Source of the DNA: Gemmatimonadota bacterium
GTDB taxonomy: Bacteria; Gemmatimonadota; Gemmatimonadetes; Longimicrobiales; RSA9
Reading direction: 5' to 3'
NCBI GenBank assembly: GCA_012027055.1
Contig: VEPF01000280.1
Span: forward strand, 1 to 5,384
DNA length: 5,384 nucleotides
The notes under the pieces are model-generated. The model was not told where the DNA came from and did not search any database. It saw only the letters and a list, made by a program, of their open reading frames with translations. A program made the position numbers and the translations under genes. Below are positions 1-5,384 of the stretch, piece after piece. Position 1 is the first letter of the stretch. The number at the start of each line of letters is the position of its first letter.

Positions 1-762
1 GGCCTGGAAGGCGCGCAGGCGACGTCGGCTCCCCCACCCCACCGGCCCTTCCAGCGCGCGCACCTCGTAACCGCCCGGCGCCGGCCTGATCCAGACCACC
101 TCGGTGTCGGCGCGAACCTCGGCACCCCCCTGCTCCGCCAGGTACAGGTAGTTACGGTCCAGGGTGTTCTTGGCACCTACCCGGCAGCCCAGCATGCAGC
201 CGCCGCAGTGGGTACAGCCGGTCCGGTCCGGCCCCGCGCCGCCGAAGTAGGGGTCGGGCACGGTCTCGCCGGCGGCGCCGAAGAACACGGCGGTATTGGT
301 GGGCGTGAGCCCGGCGGCCTGGCCGTGGGCGCGCGCCACGTCGGCGAGGATTTCGTCGCTCCAGGTGACGCGGGGATAGGGGGAGGAGCCCAGCATGCGG
401 CGGGCGGTGGCGTAGTGCGGCGCGAGCTCGGCCTGCCAGTCGGCGAGCGCGGCCCAGCTGGGCGACCCGAAGAACGCGGGGCCCGGTTCCTCGAGGGTGT
501 TGGCGTAGACCAGCGAGCCACCGCCCACGCCCACACCGGTCAGGGCGGTGACGTGGCGCAGGAAGCTCATGCGGAACGGGCCGCGCAGGCCCAGGCGGGG
601 CTGCCACAGCCAGCGCCCCAGCTGCCAGTTGCTGCGCGCGAAATCGTTCGGGGCGAAACGCCGGCCCTGCTCCAGCACGGTCACGCGGCAGCCTCGCTCC
701 ACGAGCCGCAGGGCGGTCACGCTGCCGCCGAAGCCGGAGCCGACGATCAGGTAGTCGATCAT
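1..762 (-). CDS. GMC-family FAD-dependent oxidoreductase, N-terminal 254 residues (3' end beyond window)
   Basis: Partial gene that runs off the left edge with no stop codon. The first 254 residues open with MIDYLIVGSGFGGS, a Rossmann FAD-binding motif (GxGxxG at residues 8-13). E31, at the end of the second strand (VTVLEQGRRF), is the usual FAD-ribose contact. Residues 76-88 (GVGVGGGSLVYAN) match the glycine-rich flavin-contacting signature of the glucose-methanol-choline family, cholesterol-oxidase-like branch. Residues 183-193 carry CxxCxxCxxxC (C183, C186, C189, C193), followed by GAKNTLDRNYL, a block I associate with bacterial GMC proteins in the ChoD-like group. It probably oxidises an alcohol or sterol-like substrate; the substrate cannot be read from this half. 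The ATG is the only sensible start: it sits directly before the FAD motif and no in-frame start is visible just upstream. There is no clear Shine-Dalgarno sequence. It lies 109 bp after ccoS on the same strand, so it may be read through from the cco operon or have its own promoter. A functional link to respiration is unproven. Confidence 0.9.
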   Translation of the reverse strand, partial: MIDYLIVGSGFGGSVTALRLVERGCRVTVLEQGRRFAPNDFARSNWQLGRWLWQPRLGLRGPFRMSFLRHVTALTGVGVGGGSLVYANTLEEPGPAFFGSPSWAALADWQAELAPHYATARRMLGSSPYPRVTWSDEILADVARAHGQAAGLTPTNTAVFFGAAGETVPDPYFGGAGPDRTGCTHCGGCMLGCRVGAKNTLDRNYLYLAEQGGAEVRADTEVVWIRPAPGGYEVRALEGPVGWGSRRRLRAFQA

Positions 763-812
763 GGGCGCCCAAGATAGGGCCGGCGCGGGCAGCGGCGCAC
801 CCCGGCGGGCGC

Positions 813-832
813 CACCGGGCCGGTGCCCGGTG
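813..832 (-). terminator. GC-rich hairpin between ccoS and the GMC gene, weak terminator candidate
   Basis: A perfect 7-bp inverted repeat (CACCGGG, 6-nt loop, CCCGGTG) lies about 40 nt past the ccoS stop codon. A second possible stem pairs GGCGC (794-798) with GCGCC (809-813). No T-run follows either stem on the minus strand, so this is not a standard intrinsic terminator. Such stems also arise by chance in DNA this rich in GC. It could weaken read-through or stabilise the 3' end of the cco transcript. The rest of the gap (763-871) shows no gene. Confidence 0.25.
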
Positions 833-871
833 CTGCCTGGCGGCGGGAGCGTGCCGGGGTTGCCAGCGGGC

Positions 872-1006
872 TCAGTCCTTCAGGATCCGGCGTGGGGGGT
901 CGTCCAGGTCGTCGAATTGCCCGCGGCTGACCGCGACCAGGAAGAGGACCGCGAACAACCCGCCCAGCAGGAGCGCAATGGGCAGCAGGAAGATCACCGC
1001 TTCCAC
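872..1006 (-). CDS. ccoS: cbb3-type cytochrome oxidase assembly protein CcoS
   Basis: A 44-residue protein starting MEAVIFLLPIALLL and ending in RGQFDDLDDPPRRILKD. It has one membrane helix (about residues 3-26) and a short acidic cytoplasmic tail. The tail pattern SxGQFDDLDxPxxRIL is the hallmark of CcoS/FixS. In Rhodobacter, CcoS is needed for cofactor insertion into cbb3 oxidase, making the CcoN heme/CuB site functional. The start is GTG, chosen because a GGGAGG ribosome site lies 7 nt upstream and the MEAVIFLLPI N-terminus matches the family. An in-frame GTG three codons later would lose the ribosome-site spacing. The gene overlaps the end of ccoI by 13 nt in another frame, as expected for coupled translation at the distal end of a ccoGHIS cluster. 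Its length is near the low end of the family, but both helix and tail are complete. Confidence 0.93.
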   Translation of the reverse strand: MEAVIFLLPIALLLGGLFAVLFLVAVSRGQFDDLDDPPRRILKD

Positions 1007-3345
1007 GATTCTGCCTCCCGTACCAGTTGCTCGACGCGGAACGAGCCCCAGATCACCAGGCCGCTGGAGATGGGCATGAGCACGGCCGCGACCAGCGGGT
1101 TGATCCAGCCGAGCACGGCCGCACTCACCGCCAGGATGTTGTAGCCGATCGAGCGGCGCTGGTTCACGCGGATCATGCGCGCGGTCGCGCGCGCAGCGCG
1201 GGTGCCGGCGAGCAGCGGGCCGATATGCACGCCCGAGATCACGCCGTCCGCGACCAGCAGCGTGCTGGCCGCGCCCCCGGCCCTGGCGGTGCCCCCGTCG
1301 GGCGCCGCCAGCGCCAGTCCATCGTTGAGGCCATCACCCACGAACAATATGCGACGTCCCTGCGCCTGCTGCGCGCGCACCCATTCCGCCTTCGCAGTGG
1401 GGTCCACGCGCGCGATCACCTCGGTGATACCCGCCTCCGCGGCGATGCGCGCCGCGACCTCGGGGTGATCGCCGGTAAGCAGCACCACCCGCTGACCCTG
1501 CGCGCGCAGGGCCGCAACGGTGGCGGCCGCGTCCGCGCGGATCACGTCCCGGAGCTGCAGCGTGCCGTGCAGGCGGGAGTCATCGCCCCGGCCGAGCGCG
1601 ACCAGCTCGACCACGCCCGGCGGTCCGGCCCGCAGCGCCCAGCGGCGTCCGTCCACCTCGCCGGTGATGCCGAAGCCCGGCTGCTCGGTCACGTTGCTCG
1701 CACGGGCGAGCGGGATGCCGCGCTCGGCGGTCGCGGCGAGCACGGCGCGCGCGATCGGGTGCGAGCTGTGGCGCTCGAGCGCGGCGGCGATGCGCAGCAC
1801 GGCGTCCTCGGCGGCGGTCACGCGCAGCGCGCCCGCGGTGACGGTGCCGGTCTTGTCGAGCGCGACGGTGTCGCTGGTGCGCAGGTCCGCGAGTGTATCC
1901 CCGGAGCGGAGCAGCAGGCCGCGGCGGGCCGCGGCGCCGAGCCCGGCGGCGGCCGCCAGCGAGCCGGAGAGCGCGAGCGCGCAGGGACAGGCCACGACCA
2001 GCACGGCAATGGCGACCGGGAGCGCGGCCGGGAGGCCGCCCCGCCAGTACCAGCCGGCGAAGGCGAGCGCCGCGACCAGCAGGGTGAGGCCGGTGAACCA
2101 GGGCGCGATGCGGTCGGCCGCGGCTGGACGCACACTGCGGTCGGCCGCGGCCTGCAGCTCGGCGGCCATGCGCCCGAGCAGGGTGCCCTGCCCCACGGCC
2201 TGCACGCTCGCGCCGATGTGCCCGCTCACCAGCACGGTCCCGGCCAGCACGCGGTCGCCCGGGGCCACGGCCACGGGCTCGGCTTCGCCGGTGACGAGCG
2301 CCATGCGCACGGTGCCGCCGCCGTACACCACCACGCCGTCCGCGGGAATCTCATCGCCGGTGGCGACCTCGATCACATCGCTGGTGTGGAGCGCCGCAAC
2401 GGGCACGGTCTCGATCACCTCGGCGCGCACCCGCCGGGCACTGATGGGCGCGGCGGCGGCGAGGCTAACGGCGGCCTCGGCGGCGCGACGCCGGCCCCGG
2501 GACTCGAGGAAGCGGCCGGCGAGGAGCAGCGCCACGAGCATGCCTTCGGAATCGAGGTAGGTATCGTGACCGAGCAGCGTGGCCACGAGCCCGTGGACGT
2601 ACAGCACGCCGATGGCGAGGGCGAGCGGCACGTCCATGTGCAGCACGCCGTGGCGGAGCGCGCCGATGGCGCCGGCGAAGAAGGGCGAAGCGCACCAGAG
2701 CGTGAGGGGCGTGGCCAGCACGAGCGCAGCCCAGCGGAAGAGCGTGGCGTACGCTGGGTCCATGCCGCCCCACCAGCCGGCGTAGAGGGCGGCATGGAGC
2801 ATCATGATGTTCATGGCTGCGAAGACGGCCACGCCCAGGCGCAGCAGCAGCGCGCGGTCGGGCTGCGCCTCTTCCCCGAGCAGGCGCGGCCGGTACCCGA
2901 GCGCGACGATGCGGCCGGCCAGCGCCCCGATGTCGACCCGCTGCGGGTCCCAGCGCAGGGACGCGCGCCCGGTGGCATAGCTGACGGCGGCGGCCTGCAC
3001 GCCGGGCGTGGCCTGCAGCACGTGCTCGACCACCCAGACGCAGGACGCGCAGCGCAGGCCATCGACGGCCAGGCGCAGCTCGCAGCTGCCGTCCTCGTGC
3101 ACCTGCGGGGTCACGCCCGTCCAGCTCGCGGGGTGCGCTTCCGGCCGGGGCGGGTACGCCTCGCGGTCCTGGTAATAGCGCTCCAGTCCGGCGCCCCGGA
3201 TGATGGCGGCGGCGGTTTCACACCCGAGGCAGCAGTAGACGTCGGTGTCGCCTTCCACCCGCGTGCCGCAGTGCGGGCAGCGGGCGACGACCGGCGGCTC
3301 AGCGGTGCTCGAGGAGGTACGAGGGGACGACCTGGTCGGCGTCAC
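994..3345 (-). CDS. ccoI: Copper-translocating P1B-type ATPase of cbb3 oxidase assembly (CcoI/FixI)
   Basis: A 783-residue inner-membrane ATPase that exports copper from the cytoplasm to supply CuB of CcoN. Order: a cysteine-rich N-terminal metal-binding module (CPHC at 23-26, CCLGC at 38-42) as in FixI-type pumps; a heavy-metal-associated domain with CASC (C99, C102); about eight membrane helices (near 167-190, 203-227, 236-258, 262-280, 413-432, 437-461, 733-748, 750-768); actuator loop TGE (352-354); CPC in helix 6 (453-455); phosphorylation site DKTGT with D497; nucleotide-domain H529-P530; and hinge GDGLND (670-675). YN (735-736) and MPISS (757-761) in the last helices match the Cu+ (P1B-1) ligand pattern. 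Unusual points are PDGG where ADVG is common after GDGxND, and TGEA rather than TGES. The GTG start is the only ATG/GTG/TTG before the CPHC motif, yet it has no ribosome site and lies 47 nt inside the upstream gene. The first 20 residues are Ser/Thr/Pro/Arg-rich. The 3' end overlaps ccoS by 13 nt. The function is secure; the exact start is not. Confidence 0.95.
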   Translation of the reverse strand: MTPTRSSPRTSSSTAEPPVVARCPHCGTRVEGDTDVYCCLGCETAAAIIRGAGLERYYQDREAYPPRPEAHPASWTGVTPQVHEDGSCELRLAVDGLRCASCVWVVEHVLQATPGVQAAAVSYATGRASLRWDPQRVDIGALAGRIVALGYRPRLLGEEAQPDRALLLRLGVAVFAAMNIMMLHAALYAGWWGGMDPAYATLFRWAALVLATPLTLWCASPFFAGAIGALRHGVLHMDVPLALAIGVLYVHGLVATLLGHDTYLDSEGMLVALLLAGRFLESRGRRRAAEAAVSLAAAAPISARRVRAEVIETVPVAALHTSDVIEVATGDEIPADGVVVYGGGTVRMALVTGEAEPVAVAPGDRVLAGTVLVSGHIGASVQAVGQGTLLGRMAAELQAAADRSVRPAAADRIAPWFTGLTLLVAALAFAGWYWRGGLPAALPVAIAVLVVACPCALALSGSLAAAAGLGAAARRGLLLRSGDTLADLRTSDTVALDKTGTVTAGALRVTAAEDAVLRIAAALERHSSHPIARAVLAATAERGIPLARASNVTEQPGFGITGEVDGRRWALRAGPPGVVELVALGRGDDSRLHGTLQLRDVIRADAAATVAALRAQGQRVVLLTGDHPEVAARIAAEAGITEVIARVDPTAKAEWVRAQQAQGRRILFVGDGLNDGLALAAPDGGTARAGGAASTLLVADGVISGVHIGPLLAGTRAARATARMIRVNQRRSIGYNILAVSAAVLGWINPLVAAVLMPISSGLVIWGSFRVEQLVREAESWKR
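1014..1019 (-). promoter_or_regulatory. Ribosome binding site of ccoS (GGGAGG)
   Basis: GGGAGG on the minus strand, 7 nt before the GTG at 1006-1004 and inside the 3' end of ccoI. It decides the GTG start of ccoS over the in-frame GTG at 997-995. Confidence 0.75.
2109..2151. repeat. 16-bp exact direct repeat inside ccoI
   Basis: The 16-mer TGCGGTCGGCCGCGGC occurs at 2109-2124 and again at 2136-2151. The 27-bp period is a multiple of three, so both copies are in frame and encode the repeated peptide AAADR (CcoI about residues 398-412), just before the fifth membrane helix. It may be a relic of local duplication or simply alanine/arginine-rich coding bias. Confidence 0.5.
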
Positions 3346-3493
3346 TGACGGCGATGTAGATGAACGCGAAATTGACGAGCGCCACCAGCACCAGGCCGAT
3401 GACCACGGCGAGCACCCAGCCGGGGGGCCGGGAGCGGGCCGGTGACGACGTCGCCCCGTCCGGATCGGGTCCGGATCGCTCAGTGCTCTGCAC
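3299..3493 (-). CDS. ccoH: Short FixH/CcoH-like single-helix membrane protein
   Basis: A 64-residue protein in the ccoH position between ccoG and ccoI. A hydrophilic N-terminal segment ending in basic residues (ARSRPP, 19-24) is followed by one membrane helix (about 26-49, GWVLAVVIGLVLVALVNFAF) and a short tail, DADQVVPSYLLEHR. The basic flank predicts a cytoplasmic N-terminus. W26, the VN pair at 40-41, the A and S near the helix end and the tail tyrosine resemble the first part of FixH/CcoH. CcoH is a membrane protein that associates with cbb3 oxidase and is needed for its stability. Typical FixH has roughly 150 or more residues with a periplasmic domain; here that domain is absent. The start is GTG, supported by GGAGG 9 nt upstream. 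It overlaps ccoG by 14 nt and ccoI by 47 nt. The identity rests on position and helix resemblance; an unrelated small oxidase-associated protein is possible. Confidence 0.72.
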   Translation of the reverse strand: MQSTERSGPDPDGATSSPARSRPPGWVLAVVIGLVLVALVNFAFIYIAVSDADQVVPSYLLEHR

Positions 3494-4838
3494 GCGCCCG
3501 CTCCTCCTCGCCGGACTCGCCTCCCGACTTGAAGGTGGTGGCGAGCACGCGCTCGCCCAGCGGCGAGCGGACGCGCAGCCGGAGCGGGATGGTGCGTGCG
3601 ACCACATCGTGGGCGCGGACCCGCACCACCAGCGGAACCAGCCGCCCTTCCTCGGGCGCGAGCTTCACTTCCGGCGCGATGAGCTCCGCGTCCGGCAGGC
3701 CCTCGAGTTCGAGCGCGAGCTGGAACGCGACGCTGTCCGCGCTCGCGGTGTTGTTGGCGATGCGCAGCAGGAAGGTGTTCCGGACCCGGCCGTCATCGTC
3801 GAGCGTGTAGAGCGATCCCGGCGCCCGGCCCACGGACGCCTCGAAGGGCACGCGCGTGGCCAGCACCGCCCCGGTGGCGACGGCGAGCGCGAGCAGCAGC
3901 GCCGCGTACACCACGGTCCGGACCTGCAGCCGCCGAGTCGGCTTGCCCTGCAGCTGGTTGAGGGTGCCATACACCACGAGCGAGCGATGGCCCAGGCGGG
4001 TCATGACGCTGTCGCACGCATCGATGCAGGCGGCGCAGCCGATGCACTCGAGCTGGAAACCGTTGCGGATGTCGATGCCCGCGGGGCAGACCACCACGCA
4101 CTTCTTGCAGTCGATGCAGCGGCCGCTCTTCTTGGCGTCGGCGCCGCGCGGCTCACCGCGCGCGGGATCGTAGCTGATGGTGAGGGTGTCGGGATCCTGC
4201 AGCACGCTCTGGAAACGCGCGTACGGGCAGAGGAAATTGCAGAACTGCTCGCGGAACCAGGCGAAATCCCAGAACCACGCCACCGTGAAGATGCCGACCA
4301 GCGTGTACTCGACGGGTCCGGCCCGACCCGTCCAGAGCTCGCGCGCGCCGGCGAAGTAGCTCATGAAGGCCATCGAGACGATGAACGCGGCCACCAGGAA
4401 GAGCGCCCACTTGGCGGCCTTCCGCAGCGCGCGGCCGGCGGTCCAGGGGCCCTGGTCCCGGCGCATGCGGGTGGCGCGTTCGCCCTCGAGCCAGCGCTCG
4501 ATGGGCCGCACCCACGCCTCCAGGAAGACGGTCTGGGGGCAGGCGTAACCGCACCAGAGCCGGCCGTACAGCGAAGTGAAGAAGAACAGCGAGAAGGCCA
4601 GGAACAGGAGGAGGAAGAGCAGCAGCAGGGTGTCGGACGCAGTGAAGATGGCGCCGAACGCGTACAGCCGCCGCTCCTGGAGGTCGAAGCGCAGGGCCTG
4701 GTTCCCGCCGATGCTGATCCAGGGGGTGAGGAACAGGATCAGGTGGAGGGCCAGGAAGGCCCAGCGCCGCAGCCGCTGGAAGCGGCCGTCGATCCAGAGC
4801 GGGTAGACCCAGTTCCTCGTCCCCTGGAAGCGCAGCAT
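3480..4838 (-). CDS. ccoG: cbb3 oxidase accessory protein CcoG/FixG/RdxA, polyferredoxin-like cupric reductase
   Basis: A 452-residue membrane iron-sulfur protein. Helices lie near residues 29-47, 69-89, 143-163, 180-196 and 309-329. Family motifs are WCGYACPQ (C96, C100) and FCNFLCPYARFQ (C200, C204), which flank the membrane core. The cytoplasmic loop carries two ferredoxin-like [4Fe-4S] motifs: C241-C244-C247-C251 (CIDCKKCVVVCP) and C265-C268-C271-C275 (CIGCAACIDAC). After the last helix comes the periplasmic Ig-like domain typical of FixG (about 335-435), then a Glu/Arg-rich tail. CcoG has been shown in Rhodobacter to reduce Cu(II) to Cu(I) for oxidase assembly, consistent with the copper pump gene downstream. 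The length is close to the family norm, with a slightly short cytoplasmic N-terminus. The ATG lies 10 nt after the ccoP stop codon and has GAGG 8 nt upstream that includes part of that stop. The 3' end overlaps the ccoH-like gene by 14 nt. All cluster cysteines are present. Confidence 0.96.
   Translation of the reverse strand: MLRFQGTRNWVYPLWIDGRFQRLRRWAFLALHLILFLTPWISIGGNQALRFDLQERRLYAFGAIFTASDTLLLLFLLLFLAFSLFFFTSLYGRLWCGYACPQTVFLEAWVRPIERWLEGERATRMRRDQGPWTAGRALRKAAKWALFLVAAFIVSMAFMSYFAGARELWTGRAGPVEYTLVGIFTVAWFWDFAWFREQFCNFLCPYARFQSVLQDPDTLTISYDPARGEPRGADAKKSGRCIDCKKCVVVCPAGIDIRNGFQLECIGCAACIDACDSVMTRLGHRSLVVYGTLNQLQGKPTRRLQVRTVVYAALLLALAVATGAVLATRVPFEASVGRAPGSLYTLDDDGRVRNTFLLRIANNTASADSVAFQLALELEGLPDAELIAPEVKLAPEEGRLVPLVVRVRAHDVVARTIPLRLRVRSPLGERVLATTFKSGGESGEEERARAEH
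3503..3507 (-). promoter_or_regulatory. Ribosome binding site of the ccoH-like gene (GGAGG)
   Basis: GGAGG within a GAGGAGGAG run, 9 nt before the GTG at 3493-3491 and inside the last codons of ccoG. It fixes the start of the short gene there. Starts further upstream in the same frame would lie deep inside ccoG and give an implausible Arg/Ser-rich extension. Confidence 0.75.
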
Positions 4839-4848
4839 CAGGCCGGCC

Positions 4849-5352
4849 TCACTTCCCCTTCTGCGCGAGCACGTAGGCCGCCACCTGGCGGATCTTCTCG
4901 GGGCCCAGGATCGGTCCCCAGGTGGGCATGCCCTTGGCCGCCACCCCCTCGGTGATGGTCTTCAGCACCTGCTCCGGCTCGCCGCCATGGATCCAGACCT
5001 CATCCGTGAGGTTGGGCCCGATGCCGCCGTGCAGGTCCGCACCGTGGCAGGCGATGCAGTTGGTCTTGAAGACCGCCTCGCCGGCCGCGGCCAGCTCGGG
5101 CGTGGGCGCGAACGTGGCCGGCACCGCCGCCGCAGGCCAGCGCTGCTCCGCGGCCGCCATTTCGGCCGCCAGCCGCCTCACCTGCGAACGGTCGGCGATC
5201 ACGTGGTAGTGCAGCGCGTACGCCGCTGCCCAGATGATGCAGAACCAGAACAGCCCGAGCCACCAGTCCGGCAGGGCATTGTCGTATTCCTCGATGCCGT
5301 CCGCCTCGTCCGCGTGGCCCATCAGCCGGTCCCGCTCACGCTTCTGCTTCAT
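4849..5352 (-). CDS. ccoP: cbb3-type cytochrome c oxidase subunit III, monoheme CcoP/FixP
   Basis: A 167-residue membrane-anchored cytochrome c that feeds electrons to the CcoN/CcoO core. The charged cytoplasmic N-terminus runs into the FixP N-terminal signature GHADEADGIEEYDNALPDWW (12-31), where family members read DGIxExDNPLPxWW. One membrane helix follows (about 31-50). After a linker (51-85) comes a single class I cytochrome c domain (86-167) with heme motif CIACH (C99, C102, H103) and M142 in GMPTWG as the likely sixth heme ligand. Well-studied proteobacterial CcoP is nearly twice as long and carries two CxxCH motifs; only one is present here, and the frame ends cleanly at QKGK-stop just before ccoG. 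The ATG has GGAGG 7 nt upstream and overlaps the stop codon of the preceding frame as ATGA. M11 is an alternative start but lacks comparable support. Confidence 0.95.
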   Translation of the reverse strand: MKQKRERDRLMGHADEADGIEEYDNALPDWWLGLFWFCIIWAAAYALHYHVIADRSQVRRLAAEMAAAEQRWPAAAVPATFAPTPELAAAGEAVFKTNCIACHGADLHGGIGPNLTDEVWIHGGEPEQVLKTITEGVAAKGMPTWGPILGPEKIRQVAAYVLAQKGK

Positions 5353-5384
5353 GAGTCATCCTCCGCGGTAGTCAGCGGCGCGCC
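5349..5384 (-). CDS. C-terminal 11 codons of the upstream gene, probably ccoQ
   Basis: The minus-strand frame that ends in the TGA at 5351-5349 is open to the right edge and encodes GAPLTTAEDDS. Its stop shares the sequence ATGA with the ccoP start, a common arrangement for coupled genes. CcoQ is the small single-helix subunit normally encoded just before ccoP, and its tail often ends in an acidic run after an A-x-x-PL-like segment. That makes ccoQ the best guess, but 11 residues cannot prove it. The other two minus-strand frames here hit stop codons. Confidence 0.4.
   Translation of the reverse strand, partial: GAPLTTAEDDS

Noticed and set aside
152..772. A 206-codon minus-strand frame overlapping the GMC gene
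   Set aside because: It is out of frame with the FAD-binding reading frame, is extremely arginine-rich and has no family features. The true frame lacks a stop because it leaves the window.
763..871. A small RNA, riboswitch or FNR-type operator in the ccoS-GMC gap
   Set aside because: No FNR-like TTGAT-N4-ATCAA site, no recognisable riboswitch elements and no strong promoter are visible. Only GC-rich short stems are present.
1027..3348. A 773-codon open frame on the plus strand, antisense to ccoI
   Set aside because: Its translation is rich in Arg, Gly, Ala, His and Asp with no recognisable domain, and it mirrors ccoI almost exactly. Long antisense frames are expected in very GC-rich coding DNA, where stop codons are rare opposite GC-ending codons.
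3494..3607. A longer version of the ccoH-like protein starting at 3607 (102 residues)
   Set aside because: The extra N-terminal part lies wholly within ccoG in another frame and is Arg/Ser-rich. The internal GTG at 3493 has a strong ribosome site.
3360..4955. A 531-codon plus-strand open frame antisense to ccoG and part of ccoP
   Set aside because: Same explanation: low-complexity Arg/Gly/Glu/Gln-rich translation with no motifs, spanning two clearly real genes on the other strand.
1..5384. Mobile element, CRISPR array, tRNA or rRNA in the window
   Set aside because: No terminal inverted repeats, transposase motifs, regularly spaced repeats or RNA gene signatures were seen. Nearly all sequence is accounted for by the cco genes and the GMC gene.

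Overview
The window holds the distal part of a cbb3-type cytochrome c oxidase operon, entirely on the minus strand, followed by the start of a flavoprotein gene. Read in the direction of transcription (high to low coordinates) the order is: the last 11 codons of an upstream gene (probably ccoQ), ccoP (monoheme cytochrome c subunit), ccoG (polyferredoxin-like membrane protein), a very short ccoH/fixH-like membrane protein, ccoI (copper-transporting P1B ATPase), ccoS (44-residue assembly protein) and, after a 109-bp gap, a GMC-family FAD oxidoreductase that runs off the left edge. This is the classical ccoNO(Q)P-GHIS layout; ccoN and ccoO should lie just beyond the right edge.

The genes are tightly packed: a 4-nt ATGA overlap into ccoP, 10 nt between ccoP and ccoG, and overlaps of 14 nt (ccoG/ccoH), 47 nt (ccoH/ccoI) and 13 nt (ccoI/ccoS). 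This implies one transcript with translational coupling. CcoP would pass electrons to the CcoN/CcoO core. CcoI supplies copper for the CuB site of CcoN, CcoG is thought to reduce that copper, and CcoH and CcoS act in assembly and maturation of the complex. No transposase, RNA gene, CRISPR array or integration signature was seen.

The DNA is very GC-rich (roughly 70% by eye), so long open frames appear on both strands. These are explained by the genes listed and are not annotated. The single-heme CcoP, the FixH reduced to one membrane helix and the divergent CcoI hinge motif differ from the textbook proteobacterial operon. They suggest an aerobic or microaerobic bacterium outside the well-studied proteobacteria, such as Gemmatimonadota or another high-GC phylum. 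That assignment is an inference from memory of family members, not a search result.

I found no convincing wholly new system. The points most worth a second look are the minimal FixH-like protein, the 47-nt ccoH/ccoI overlap with its uncertain ccoI start, the monoheme CcoP, and the ferredoxin-like four-cysteine motif inside the GMC oxidoreductase.
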